Under the pieces are notes generated by a model. The model did not search any database. It was not told the DNA's origin and saw only the letters and a list, made by a program, of their open reading frames with translations. 64,000 bases of DNA, from positions 248,001 through 312,000 of the forward strand of contig QVRM01002137.1 of NCBI GenBank assembly GCA_003439945.1, given 5' to 3'. This DNA comes from Dermanyssus gallinae (lineage: Eukaryota; Arthropoda; Arachnida; Mesostigmata; Dermanyssidae). This document shows positions 43,021 to 54,880 of the stretch, one piece after another (position 1 is the first letter of the stretch; each line of letters opens with the position of its first letter). A program made the position numbers and the translations under genes.

Positions 43021-44010
43021 TATTTTGGATTTTGATCGGCTGATGGTATGCTACATGCTAAAGGATTTCTCTAAAGACTAGAAGCAGTGTTAAACCTATA
43101 TAGTAATAGCATCTAATGGTATGGTTTCAAATACTTGCCTCATTGGTAGATGTTACCTGCGCCCAAAAGCAGATTGGCTAAAGCAAAGCTATGAATAAGC
43201 GGCAGAATTTCGTCTTACAGTTAATTGCATTTTAATTTTAAGTTAGTTATTATTATATAAGTTCAATTCAATAATTGTTCAGGTTTTAACTGCATTAATT
43301 TACCTCGATTTTTAAAATGCCTCAATAAATAATTCATCCTCTAGGTTCAATAGAAAATTCGATATAGTAATTTATATGTATATATAAAAGAAAAATGTTT
43401 TAAATCATTTGATGTCATTCATGTCTCATCGGTATGTAGCAAGCGAGATAACTCTTAAAGCAGCGATTTAATTTTGAAGCAGTCGAAGTGATTTTATACT
43501 GATGATGTTTATGATCACCTTTGTTAGGTACATTTTAAAACTTGTGTTAGTATACACATGACTGTTCCGTATTCAAATATACATCGAGGACAATCTCCTT
43601 TCCGATGTACTCATGATAAAATAATACGCTATTGGGACCCCTCCATTAGAGCGAGACTCCCTAGCGAAGTCACTTCTGGGCATGCCGCTGCGTGGTATCT
43701 GGCGCAAAAGTTCCCGCACCTACTGCAAATACAGGTATCACCCGGGACATGAAAACCTAATGTTTCGCAGAGAATGATAGTAATACCCATGAACCGCAAA
43801 ACGTGTTACTATATGCCTATTGAGCTATATAACTTATCTCGTAAGTCGTGCCAAGTACTTGGAAGAAGAACTCATCAAAGTGAAGTCTGCATCCTCACAA
43901 GTACTGACGAATCCGATTGAAACCTGCCAAATAGAACACGTGAAAGAAGCACAGCAGAAGACACCTGTGTTTCTTCTAAACTGAAGAAGAAGAAGTTCTC
44001 TCTTCTTCAG
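43021..44010. other. Unassigned sequence; hairpin near its end
   Basis: Mostly AT-rich. CTGAAGAAG and CTTCTTCAG form a 9-bp inverted repeat at about 43981-44010. A 64-codon frame at 43558-43752 has no recognised motif. Confidence 0.4.
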
Positions 44011-44889
44011 AGAAAACAGTTCTTATTACCAGGGACAGAGTACTTCGGCAGCTTAGAAAGCGAGTCCTCGCCTACATGCCAAAGAAAAGCTCGCTGTGTT
44101 TTCGACCATCCGAACCCATCGAAAGTGTTCTCAGATCAAACTCTCTTGGAGGCCGAAAAGTTTAGCAACGAACATACACAGCCCATCCATGTGATCCTAC
44201 ATGTTGGTTACGAAGAGTGCATGGGATTTGAAAAAGATAAATTCTTAGCAAGTGTAGCAAAATTTGCGTCGTTCTTGAAGACAAAGAGACCTGATTGCTC
44301 AATGTCAGTGGTCACGGTCCCGGAATTCCATAAAGAATGCAAAGACGCGAACGACGTTCTACTTAATCGTCATCAGGAATGGAACATCGATGTTATCAAC
44401 ACAGTGCACCCACACCGTCTAATGGTTCAGAGAGGATGTTATTCCTATACGTCGTCACAAGAAGCGGCTGAAGCCTGCTCGAAGAGTCTAGCACGGCGCG
44501 CAGCATCCTTCCTAGCATGCAAAATCTGTGTACCCCTCCTGGAAATCAATGGAAGTGCTAGCTCGGGACGATCGACCGCACGGCGTGTGGTAACGGACAG
44601 CGCTGCAAGTTCAGAACGACCACAGAGACGCCAACAGATTCCCTCTGAGCCACCTGTAGTGACGAAAAACAAGCAACAACAAGAGCGGCAGAGTCAGAAC
44701 GCTCAGCACAAGACAAACAGAGTCACCGAGAGACCGCAAAACGGAGGTAACCGCAGGAGTCCGAATCGGGATTTTGTATCTTCTCCGAAAACACTTCTCA
44801 GCGACCTAATAGCAGCGGCACTTCAAGGGATGTGCTGGACCCCTTCCCCCAGACGGAAAGGTCCCCCCCGAAAACCCCGCAGACACTAA
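44011..44889 (+). pseudogene. ORF1 of group A element: SGNH-hydrolase-like protein
   Basis: ORF1-like protein with features of an SGNH (GDSL-type) hydrolase, a domain known in some CR1-type ORF1s. VLITRDRVLRQLRK (from 44019) sits where I.GDS...R is expected, with the Gly and nucleophile Ser both replaced by Arg. After a frameshift near 44115, VILHVGYEECMG (44182-44217) stands for HVGTND. CSMSVVTVPE follows, and VHPHRLM near 44406 with YTSSQEAAEACSKSLARRAA may represent the last block. A basic, Gln/Arg-rich tail ends at TAA 44887-44889. Active-site losses may reflect decay or a binding-only role. ORF2 overlaps its 3' end in another frame. Confidence 0.55.
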
Positions 44890-47102
44890 CTGTAATACAG
44901 TGGAACTGTGAGAACATCTCGTCATCACTGTTGCTACTCCCCAATAACGCGATACAGCAAATAGATGTTCTCATATTGACAGAGGCGTGGTCTACCTCAC
45001 CTCTTACACTGCCAAGTTTATGGATATCTTGGGTGAGTTTGGCTTATGGAGTGTGACGAACCCACAAATCCCAACCTTCGTTGGCCCTATGGGATCATCC
45101 GTAATAGACATATTCGCCACAAACATCGCTAAGAACGATGTGCGGTACGTCGGGCCCGAAAATTCGCTCAAAGAAGGCGGACTAATAAAATGGCACGTAC
45201 CCGTAGGGATTGAAGTCACTGTCAACCCTCACGACAATCCTCCCCCTCAGAAAAGTCAAACAGGAAGTAGGAAGCTCGACATCCTCAAGCTCCAAGAGGC
45301 TACCTCGATTATTGACCCATACAACGAAAACCCAGACATGGAGACGTACCGTAAATGTACGTAAAAAACGTACCCTGAATGTTCAGTTGCAAAGCAGATT
45401 TCTCTCCAGGTAAGGGAGCTAAGCCGACTACTAGAGCAAAACTAAAGTTCGAGGAGAGGCAGGAGAAGAAGCTTCTAGACAAAGCTACTCAAACCCCACA
45501 TGTTTGGCTACGATTCTCAAGACCTGCTAGACCAAGCTGTCCCGTTGATCCGGAGAGGCTCCAGGCACACTTTAGGGGAATCCTGAGCTCATGCGACACG
45601 GTTCCTGTCGAGGTGCCGTATTACTACTCCTGTTGGCTGCCAAACGACCTCGAAGACATCGTGGATCTTCAACGTGAGTTCACGGTGGCCGAAGTCACGG
45701 AGGCCATCTTCAGGTTCCCCAACCGGAAAGCATGTGGTCCAGGCGGGATTTTTAATGAACACATTAAAGGAGCCATGGCGTTTGTACGTTGTTGGACTGC
45801 CTTGTTCAATGCGTGCCTGTCCAGCGGAAAAGTTCCCGAAGCTTGGAGAGAATGCACCATGGTCGTAATCCCAAAAGGAAAGGGAGATCCAACAGAGCCC
45901 AAGTCCTGGAGAGGGATAGCGAAGAAGTCCTGCACCTACAAACTGTTATCCAGCATCCTCACCCGACGTCTCACGGCATTTTTGGAAAGACGTAATGCCC
46001 TACCAGAAGAACAACACGGTTTTTGGTGCGGTAAATCTACGATGTCGGCGTGCGCGATACTCCTAAATGGCATCGAGAAGACATTAAGGAGTGCGAGGCG
46101 ACATCTCTTTGCTGTCTTTGTCGACTTTAAAGCAGCATTCGATTCCGGCTCAAGATGCATTGTACTTTCCAAGTGCTCACGGCATGGTGTGACACAGAAT
46201 ATCCTGGGCCTACTGAAAGATATCCTACAGAAGAACCAGGTATCTATTGACGATGGAGTAGCTGAGAGAAATGGAATAGAGCAGACAACAGGTTTCGCTC
46301 AAGGTGACAACCTAAGCCCACTGTTCTTTGCTGTCCTCGTCAATGACCTCCCCTCACACATCGAGCAGCGACAGCCCCACGTGAAGATAATCATGTACGC
46401 AGACGACCTCGTTATGTACAGCCCGAGTAGATTTCACCTACAACAAGCGCTGATAACTCTGAATAATTATGTCGCGACTGTAGGACTTCAAATTGACAAG
46501 ACAAAAACCGAGGCTATGAAGTTCAGAAGAGGTGGGAGGCTGGCAGGTAGCGATTTATTCCGCCTTGACGGACAAAGCTTGAAAATAGTAAACTCCTTCA
46601 CGTACCTCGGCCTCACATTAACAAGGACGGGTAAGTCATTCTTAGCTCATACCGAGGAGCGAGCTCGGAAAGCGGTCGTGGCCACAGCTATGATCGAATC
46701 CCCACAGAAACTTGCAGTTGCTACGGCCGTGAGCTTATTCGACCTGAAGATCGCACCGACAGCAACCTATGGAATCCAGATCGTCTGGGAGAAACTAACC
46801 GTGCTTGACTTAACAACCTTGGATAGAGTGAACCCTGCATTTCTAAAAATGGTGCAATGACTGACTCGAGCTGGAAGAGAACAAACAGAACGAATCGTCA
46901 TTTGGTCACCAGGTTTGCCGCGCACGGCTTCCATCATTTGACGTGCATGACGCAAGGTTATCACGAACCTGAACAAACCTGTGTCTGCAAATACTGTCGA
47001 AACGTGTGTTATAGATATCATGTGGGAAATTGTAATCAAATTAGGTCATTGACCCAACTTACAGAATTGACGATGTTGGTATATAAACATACGTATTTTT
47101 AA
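44747..47102 (+). pseudogene. ORF2 of group A element, two internal deletions
   Basis: The frame opens at 44750 with no ATG before the endonuclease. TVIQWNCEN and VLILTEAWST begin the EEP domain. About 115 residues, including GDFN, are then missing, and it resumes at MDILGEFGLW, SSVIDIFATN and IKWHVPVGI. After a frameshift near 45370 the RT is open to 46860: EEQHGF.CGKST, FVDFKAAFD, TTGFAQGDNLSPLFF, MYADDLV, MKFRRGGR, TYLGLTL. It ends NPAFLKMVQ then TGA. The following 60-80 residues (RSTRNRLVYL region) are deleted, and the C-terminal cluster AAHGFHHLTC...CVCKYC...C..YHVGNC is at about 46915-47035. Related to the intact 19.7-22.5 kb ORF2. Confidence 0.85.
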
Positions 47103-47204
47103 GTAGAAATCTAAATGTACATATGTGCATACTCACCAAATGTCAGCTTATAGGACATAACTAGGTATAATGACACGATAAAGTGTGAATAAATTCAATT
47201 ATAT

Positions 47205-47895
47205 ATGCCTATTGGTCCTATTAAGTCCCTTCCATGCGTCGTTGGTCAATGCACCCGTATCATAGAATCCAGGGTCGATCTCTGCCATCTTCCGCTCTCA
47301 TAAGCTAATAAACTCTAAGTAAGGTGAAGTAGTCGGAATGTCGAAACGTCGTTTAAGATCTTCTATAAAAAGCGGAGTGTCACCAAAGAGGTAAACTAAC
47401 CTGTTTCGTGTTGAGCGGCGCAGCCCCATGACACGTTCGAGAAATGCTGGCTTTATACGATCGAGCACCTCGAGCTGCGACGCCGAAAGGTACTCCCAGA
47501 TCACTTGAATTTCGTATGCAGCAACAGGTGCAACTTTCATCTCGAACAAGGCCATTGCTGACTGTAGCGATAGCTTCGATGGCGTCTGCACCCCAACACT
47601 CGCAACCAAGGCTCGCCTGACCCTGCCCTTAAGGTGCTCTTTAAAGCATCGGCCGTTGGTAGGTAGTACCACCCCCAAGTACTTGAAGCTATTTACGTAC
47701 TCAAGGGTCGCTGGCCCTATACGAAGTGGGTCGGATTCGGCTAGTCGCCCTCCCCGGCGGAATTTCATAGCTTCAGTTTTATCAAGGTTGATTGTCAGGC
47801 CGGTGCCTCGTACGTACGCGGAGAGTCTTGCCAATGCCTGTTGGACATGAAAATGACTTCTTCCGAAAATGACAAGGTCGAATTTTGCTCCCCTC
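47205..47895 (-). pseudogene. Group A ORF2 C-terminal fragment, tail to tail with the previous element
   Basis: The minus strand is open for about 200 residues: FHVQQALARLSAYV, EAMKFRRGGRLAESD, FKYLGVVLPTNG, ALFEMKVAPVAAYEIQVIWE and MGLRRSTRNRLVYLFGDTP. A frameshift at about 47300 leads to AEIDPGFYDTGALTNDAWKG and NRTNRH, where the fragment ends against the 3' end of the plus-strand element. It contains the STRNRLVYL region missing from that element, but the two overlap in the KFRRGGR-to-AFL region, so they are separate copies. Confidence 0.8.
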
Positions 47896-48749
47896 AAGTA
47901 AAAAGGAGTTCGATTTTCGTGATGGTTATACTAACCGATGATATTAAAATAGTGGTCATTATCTACGTGCTGGCGTCATGTGTCTACTTCTGGTGCGTTC
48001 TGGAGGGCGGGTCCGTATTACCTATTTTACACGGGATGGCTTTCGAACAGGAGGGCTATGCCCCGTTGTCTGACAGCTCTCCGTAACGAGCATTTGAAGA
48101 AAAACGAATTTGTTTCTCTCTAGTAGAGAACTGAAGAAATTCTATCATTCTTAATATGTCTATGATAATCTAATACGGAAATTCGTCAAATTTCGATGCC
48201 GACTTTCGTATGCCAGCAGATCGAAGTTAGGCTTCAATTTCTTAAATACCTCGTCATCATACAAGTTACTGCTTTAATACGATGGCCAAAGCCAAATGAG
48301 CTCGCCCAACCCTTCATGAAATGTGACGTGATCGGGTCAGCAGGGTACACGCGTTTATCTGGGGACAATGCCCTTATATAGTATATTAAGGATTGTACTG
48401 ATGTTGGACAACATACCACACCGTCTTGTACAACTGTGAAAAAACCCCAATTTGCAAAAGATTTCACATTTACGCAACGTGCGTCGTGCACTTTCCGAAG
48501 TCACACTCTCGTTAGAACCCTCTCTAAAGCACGATCAGGTGCAGATGAATATGCTACTTTAACAGAAAGAAACATTAAATAGGGTGGTTGTTAGTCGATG
48601 GGCGGGCAGAAAGTATTTCATGGGGAGTCTGAAAATTAGTATTTTATTGTGCTACATCTATCTGCTTGTCGTTTTTGATTAAGCGTAAATAACTTAAGCG
48701 CAGTGAACAACGCGTTATTGTCCTGCTTTGGAACCTTAAAAGCATTAGC
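47896..48749. other. Unassigned sequence
   Basis: No recognised feature. Confidence 0.35.
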
Positions 48750-49210
48750 TCTCAATTATTTCTCAGAAAACGTTTATTATTATTTTATTATACATTTGTT
48801 TATATAATTTATCTATGTTAGCACTTTGGAGTGGACAATTGTCTCCGCGCGAACGTGTGATCACGGGTTCTCTAACCCAGGGTTAGCCCAGTTTAACAAT
48901 ATGCCCCGAACAGACGCTGCGTTTCCTCGTTGAATGTCGAGCGACAGACTCTGACGCAAGAATTCGGATGCCCTCGAGTCTCCTGTCGAAAGATTAAGGC
49001 TTTTACCGACCCGCTGAATCAGCTTGAGCGTAAGGGGGCCTGCAGCTCCCATAGTCTCGAACGCCAACGGACAAAATTCGTGCGGATAATCGACGCTTGA
49101 ATATTTTCTGCATTTGTTAGCCTCAGCTAACCTGGAGGCATGACCTGCTCGGTCCGCACCTGCACCGACCATCGAAGGGGCTAATGAGTCGGAAAAAATC
49201 TCAATTATTT
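48750..49210 (-). mobile_element. 5'-truncated group B insertion with 12-bp target-site duplication
   Basis: A 437-bp minus-strand insertion (48762-49198) lies between two copies of TCTCAATTATTT (48750-48761 and 49199-49210). It encodes the last 110 or so residues of a group B ORF, DSLAPSMVGAGADRAGHASR to NWANPGLENP. It is close to the 12.2-12.5 kb copy in DNA (by eye roughly nine in ten bases) and includes the same 3' UTR. Its tail is AATAATAA plus a short unrelated stretch rather than a long (AAT)n. The short target duplication and 5' truncation are what target-primed reverse transcription leaves. Confidence 0.85.
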
Positions 49211-50990
49211 TATTACCAGCGTAACAACATCGCAAAGTCTGTTCTATTGCCTTTTATACTATTTCCGCAAGCAGACTTTGCCGATACAACTTTATTTCTG
49301 TCAGAAGCGCCCGCCAAGCAATGAGTTTGTTCATGTGGTCAGACGTGTGGCAATTGCGTTTGGAATAATGCAGCGGTTGACTTGTTAGATCTCGGTGCCT
49401 ACATGAAGCGTGTATCGTCTGGATCGCTATCTCATATCCCGTAAAAAGTTATTATATGTCTCTCTCTCTCTCTCTCTGTAAAGAGGTATGCCAGCACTTT
49501 CAGTCCCTAGTGCTAATTTACGAGTTATGTGTTTAAAAAATACCTTATACCTAAAAGGAGCATCATCGCCACGCATTCCAGCGACACCAAAATCGATTTT
49601 TGATGGCCACTTTGTATAGGATGTATAGTATAGGATTTTTGTACAGTTCTCGCTATCTCCAATTGGAGAATGGACGTTTTTCCTTGATCTGCAAGGTGTG
49701 GAGTTTGCTTGGCAATTGGTGACTTTTGTGTATCTTACTTGGGACTATACAGCGGCCACGATGCCTCTTTGTTTTACCATTAAGACCTTTTCGACGGCAG
49801 ATTATATTTAAGATTGTGTTCTTGAATTTTTTCTATCGCCCAGCTGGTGCCTAAAATCGCTTTTGTCAAATACAGACATTCCATCTAAGAGAATTCTAGG
49901 CTTGGTTCCGGGTGTTGTCTCCGTACATTCGTTTCGTCGCGATTATCAATATAATAAGGAAAACTAGGTTTTTCAAAAAAAATAGTGGTCGTTGAGATAA
50001 CTAACTGGCAACTCGTCTGTATATATACTGCTCACCCAGACGTATGTTCCAGGATATTCTATGTAATATCGAAAATGCATCTACGTGTTATACAAATGGT
50101 ACCCTGGTAGATATGATTCTATGGCCCCTATCTGATCTGCTAATATTTACAATACTTAAGAGGATCCGGGCAAAGCGATACGCGAGCATAGGGCAATCCA
50201 CTTCCGCATTAACTATGAGGGAGATCACTAAACACATGGGGGCTGCCAAAGAAGCGAAAGAACCGTCGATGTCGTCAAACGCAGGAGTGACCTGATAAAT
50301 TGGCGGACTGCAAAGATCAGTGATGACTGTGGGGAATCTTTCCAACAAATTCCATGTCGAGCAATACCGCCGTGCATTTTGTCACCAAGCGATGACATTG
50401 ATGTCTCAAACAAATGTAAGAAACTTTTAAGCAATTAAAATATCTGACACAAAATAAACAGCACTGGCATCTAAAAAGAAGCATCCCGAAAGAAGAAAAT
50501 TCCGGTGGGCCGAACGAGCTCGTGTGCGAACATCTCCGAGCCGAGCCCAACGCTGTAGTTCTAACAATAACAAAAAGATTTATCCACTGTCTGGGCGAGG
50601 GTCACCTGATGTACGGAGAAGGCGTAAGGTAACACCTCTATATTTTTGTCGGTGGCGTTTTTCTGGCAAGCTGTATCACTTTTCCTGTCTTTACTGTTTC
50701 TCAGATGTATTAATTAATTTTTCTAAAGGGATACAAAGCAAAGTTAGCTTCTGTCTGATAAAGCCAACGTCGGGTGAGCGAGCAGCCAGGTTTACAATAG
50801 CGACGTCTTTAGATAAGAAAGGCGTAAGTCTTATGGCTTACATAGTGCGTAGCCGTAGGTATGTGTTAGATAGATATTGCGAATTAGAGGTACTAGAGAA
50901 TACTTTCTGAGCTGACTTTTGCCAGGATTTAACATCCATAGAACTGCTTTTCGCATTGCTTCATAGACGGACCCCCATAATTACAAAAGT
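49211..50990. other. Unassigned sequence
   Basis: A (TC)n run lies at about 49458-49478. Open frames at 50044-50295 and 50524-50910 have no recognised motif. Confidence 0.35.
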
Positions 50991-50996
50991 GCAGCA

Positions 50997-51075
50997 GTAG
51001 GGCTCGAACTCGCGCACCTATGTGTCTCTTCCGGTCGCGAGACGCAGACGAATTCACCACGCCATCGGGCGAATT
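50997..51075 (-). repeat. tRNA-derived (SINE-like) element
   Basis: The minus strand reads GATGGCGTGGTGAATTCGTC, with a GCGCGAGTTCGAGCCC B box near its 3' side. D-arm-like and T-arm-like parts are in tRNA order, but pairing is poor (2-3 of 5 T-stem pairs). It shares GGCGTGGT and GCGCGAGT with 42362-42455, so both may derive from one tRNA-like source. The sequence GGGCGAATTAGAGGTACTA also occurs partly at 50878-50895 and 51067-51085, bracketing it. Confidence 0.5.
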
Positions 51076-51289
51076 AGAGGTACTAAACTACAACAGATGC
51101 TCTGAAGTGCATCAAAGTAGTTGCGGAAATTGCGGGAAATGATTTTGTCAACTTTTTAAACTTTCAAGTTAACCAATTGTATTCATTCAAAAAATAACCT
51201 TCATTGTTAGCCGCAGCCCTCTTGGGTCAGACTAAAAATTCCTATGGGTGAGAATTCTAGTTTCCGCACATCGAAGAATATATAACTCC

Positions 51290-51720
51290 ACGTATGTTCT
51301 AACTGATTTTGGTAAAATGGATTTCTTTCCATGTAGATAGTTCTGCAGACACCTGTATAGATGGTAGTCCGGCGATGGGATATTCGTTGAGTACGGTGGA
51401 TGCGCCAAAATCTCTCAGTCGAGGCTTGGTATTTTGCGAGGGCTGGGTAGACTTACATGCGGTCTCGCGTTGTTTTGGTTGAAGATAACGTTCTTTCTGT
51501 TCACGAAGAGTAGACGCATGTGACTATCGTTTAGCCACTAGAACTCGTGGCAGACAATGCCACCATATTCCACCAAACACAAAGCAAAACATTGCACTAA
51601 TGGGTAAGCCTCTTTGGCGTCTTCTGGGAAGGTTACCCTGGGATGCACCAGGACTTTTCAGGTTTCACACTATCGAGATTTTTTTTATTACTGGAAACAA
51701 TTCGATTTAAAAACGAACAC
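51290..51720 (-). pseudogene. mariner transposase remnant (inverted to the next one)
   Basis: The minus strand shows LVEYGGIVCHEF near 51570, then NRKNVIFNQNNARPHVSLPS, and ILAHPPYSTNIPSPDYHLYR, LQNYLHGKKS near 51330. These match the mariner VWW...G.+.+E, HDNARPH and PPYSPDLAPSDY.LF..L...L.GK blocks. The key Asp of HDN is Asn and the SPDLAPSD block is altered, so it is dead. Confidence 0.75.
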
Positions 51721-51989
51721 TCATTGTGTTTGGCAATCCAAGAAAGTTTTGTAGACGCTTTATGCTGGTGCTCTCGCTCAAATCAGAGACGTAAAGGCAA
51801 GTGACGAGGGTTGTTTTTTTTTTGGAGGGACTAGCTGGGAAATCGCACACACGGACACCACGGCAGAAAAGAGCGTTACTGCTGCGGAAACTGTCCGAAT
51901 CGTTTTGAGCGTATTCGTTCAGGGCAGCGTATCAAAGAATTTGTGCTACAATTGAATTGCAAACTTTTGTTCTGGTAACTTAAATCATC

Positions 51990-52440
51990 TGGATAAACAC
52001 CATAATGGGAAATGGCCCATGGTTGCCTGCGCAAAACAGAATTCCCATGTGACTGCGCGTGGATTAGCCATGGACCTCGGGATAAGTCAACAATCATCGT
52101 CACTCGCCCCCGCCCGCATGACTTCGTATCAAAGTTCGACCACTGGGTTGCTCGTGATTTGAGCGAGCGTACCAAACCCAAAAGGCGTGATCGTCCACCA
52201 AGACCTCGCAGGGACCCATGCGAGTTTACTCAGCCTGTGCACGACGAAGCAAACTTCAATTCGGAAAATTTGCCGCAGCTACCATGCTCACCAGGCGTCG
52301 CACAGCCGGGCTACGACCTTCTTATTTAGATCAGTCTGCAGAACTGTCACTTCCTGAGAAGCAGTAAAAACGCACCGGGAGACATTACTCGCGATGCAGA
52401 AATGATAATAGTTGGAAGTTAATAGTCTGATCCCGCAATG
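51990..52440 (+). pseudogene. mariner transposase remnant in duplicated segment, copy 2
   Basis: HDFVSKFDHWVARDLSERTK (about 52120-52180) parallels HDFVSRLNQNPRDSSKLNKT of copy 1. It is followed one frame away by VIVHQDLAGTHASLLSL for HQDNARSHVNLPSL, and by degraded ENLPQLPCSPGVA. The tail block TGTGGCTAACAGTGGAGA near 52450 matches TGCGGCTAACAAAAGAACA of copy 1. It carries several frameshifts and is more decayed than copy 1. Confidence 0.65.
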
Positions 52441-52983
52441 GAGAAATGTTGTGGCTAACAGTGGAGAGTACGCTTTGAACTAATTAAATCAATTAACTCT
52501 TTCATTTTTCCCTTCATACCAAACGTGAATAATCCATATCCTCTTTGTCCCACCCAATATAACTAAACATATATATATATATATATATATATATCACAAG
52601 TGCAGATCTTAATAAAACCCCACACACGTATGTATAATATATACACATACATGTTTTCGAGATTTCAATATATGCATCTAACAGAAAAGATCTAGAAAGA
52701 TGTACATCAATGTCTTCTTGTCTCTGGCCAAGCTAGCATATCGTCTCGACATCTGCACTGACACCACAGCATCACAGATCTTTTCGTATAACTATAAAAG
52801 ACATGACGCGACATTAACATTCCCAGTCGTTCCCATACTCCTGGAAGGTGCACCTACTATGTGTGTGTGCTTATGTTTGAATCTTTAGTGTTGGACCGCT
52901 GTTGCGTGAAAAATTAACACGCGTGTTTGTAGACTATGCACTGGACTTGGCTTAGCGATGTATTTCTATAGGATTGATTCGTA

Positions 52984-54880
52984 ACGCTTCGATGGTTACG
53001 GCTGTTGTCGATAACAAGCCAACAAGGCCTGTCCAAGCAATGGCAACAGAAAATTTCACCGACCTACTACTATACGCTGTGTGGTCTGCATTAGCGTTTC
53101 ACTCAGAAGGGATCATCCAGCGACAGGATGCAGTTGTTCGCAAGCTTCCCAATAATCCTTCCGCGCAAGACGTTGTGGAACCTGGCGGAATACTATGGTC
53201 GCCTGCATAAACTGAAAGCTGATCGCCTGCTTCTGGTCGATGTCGGTGGATTTCTGTCTCGACGTGGCCAGGTGTTTTCGACGGACGCGAGTCTCCTGTT
53301 ATTTGGCAACTCAGAACAAAAATACCGCACGGCATACACGTTTCGCCACTCTAGCATTATGCTAGCGGAGCTGGAGGAAGCACTCGGCACTCCCGGGCCA
53401 TTCTTAGTCGACGCTCTAGCCGCACCCCAGAAACTGGTTGTTATCAGCGCTGATCTCCGCAATGCCCAAAGCACACACCTGTTACAGAATGTTCGCTCTA
53501 AAGTACTACTGCATATCGTCTTGAGGGCGCCTATGGCTTTCACTAATGAGCTGGATTTTCAGAGCGCTCCGGTGCTTATCTGGCCTAGTATTTTTCAGTT
53601 AGAGAAATGGCGGCTGTTTGCGTGTTGGCAAGCCTATGACAATCTGTTCGCGCTGAACCATGGCAACCAATTGGCGAAGTGTGGCGCCAAGTATCCGCTC
53701 AACTGTACAGCTGTTAATGTTGGCCACTTTGAGTATCTCGACGCACTTCGATCGAAATTTTACTGGCTGATTGTGAAACTTTCCTGCAACCGTACCGTAC
53801 GCCTTCAAATGATGTGGCCCGAAACGCCGGTCCCCTGTGATAAGCTCGTGGGGAGGCCTTATCTGTGGTATACCGCCAGACATCGTGCTATTGAGTGGCA
53901 GGACACCATCGAATGTCACTCGCTGTTCGGGACACGTGCTACTGGTCTAGACGCGTTTCTCGATCCGTTTGCGCCATCGGTATGGGTTTCGTTCATAGCC
54001 GTTTTAATGTTAACAAGTTTCCTGCTCGCCCGGCTTGAGAGACAGAGCTTCGGGACGGTGCTCTATGACTGCTTTACGAGCTCCTTTGCAAAGGGTGGCT
54101 TTGACAGTGTGCCACTTCGCAGAGCTTCGAGCTTAATGATTGCCAGCTGCTTAGTCATCCTGAATCTGTTCATTTACAAGCATTTATAGCAACGACGTGT
54201 TATCGACGTTTGTTGACCCACGAACATCAATTCCACCAAAGGGTTTCGTTCAGTGCTACAACACAGCATTTCTGCGATAGCGTAAAGAAACAGCAAGCTA
54301 ATCTAGTACTACAGGAAAGCACTGTGCGGTCTCTCCAAGTTTGATCTTGCTCAGATCGCGTGGCCTCTGCGCACCAAAACCTATCCCGGAACGATGATGA
54401 GAAAGTCATACAGGCACTTTTGTGCGAGGGCATTCAGGGCTCAGTTTAAGTCGGATATGCTAAACATTCGGTCAGCAATAGATGTAGGCAATCGGACATT
54501 TCTCTCTAGCATGGCTGGCTGTAACTGTAGCCGAACAAAGTCGCACGATTAAACGATTGAACGAACACGGATTAGGTGCGGCGCCACTCACAGACACCGG
54601 CTATAGCCTTGCGCCGATTTCGTTATATCGAAGCGATGGCTGCCGTCGAAGACCGCTTCACAGCTTCGAAGGCATCGAAACGACTCGACAAAGCCTTCTA
54701 CTATCGGCATCAGTCAACTATTCGATGGACCCAGTTCCAGGAGAATTTGCACTCCAATTCTGATTGTCGTCATAACGTCGTCCGCCGTACTCTTGGTCGA
54801 GAAGTTACTGTCTGTGCAGTCGGGCTTCGGACAGCAATAGGAGCGCCTTGGCGGTAGGCCTTCAGGCGTGCATTGCAAGG
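52984..54880 (+). pseudogene. Ionotropic-receptor-like (IR) pseudogene, copy 2
   Basis: Better preserved than copy 1: one frame stays open from about 53180 to 54189. It includes AEYYGRLHKLKADRLLLVDV, LRAPMAFTNELDFQSAPVLI, the M1-like PFAPSVWVSFIAVLMLTSFL (about 53967-54026), a pore-like stretch, and the M3-like SSLMIASCLVILNLFIY ending at 54180. Lesions: an extra G near 53177 (GTGGAAC against GTGAAC in copy 1) and an extra base near 54176-54182 that puts TAG right after the M3 helix. Later similarity (ALCGLSKFDLAQIAWPL, then a last helix ILIVVITSSAVLLVEKLL near 54757-54810) lies in other frames. None of these lesions is shared with copy 1. The front part is shorter and more divergent than a typical IR ligand-binding domain, so identity is likely, not certain. 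Confidence 0.55.
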
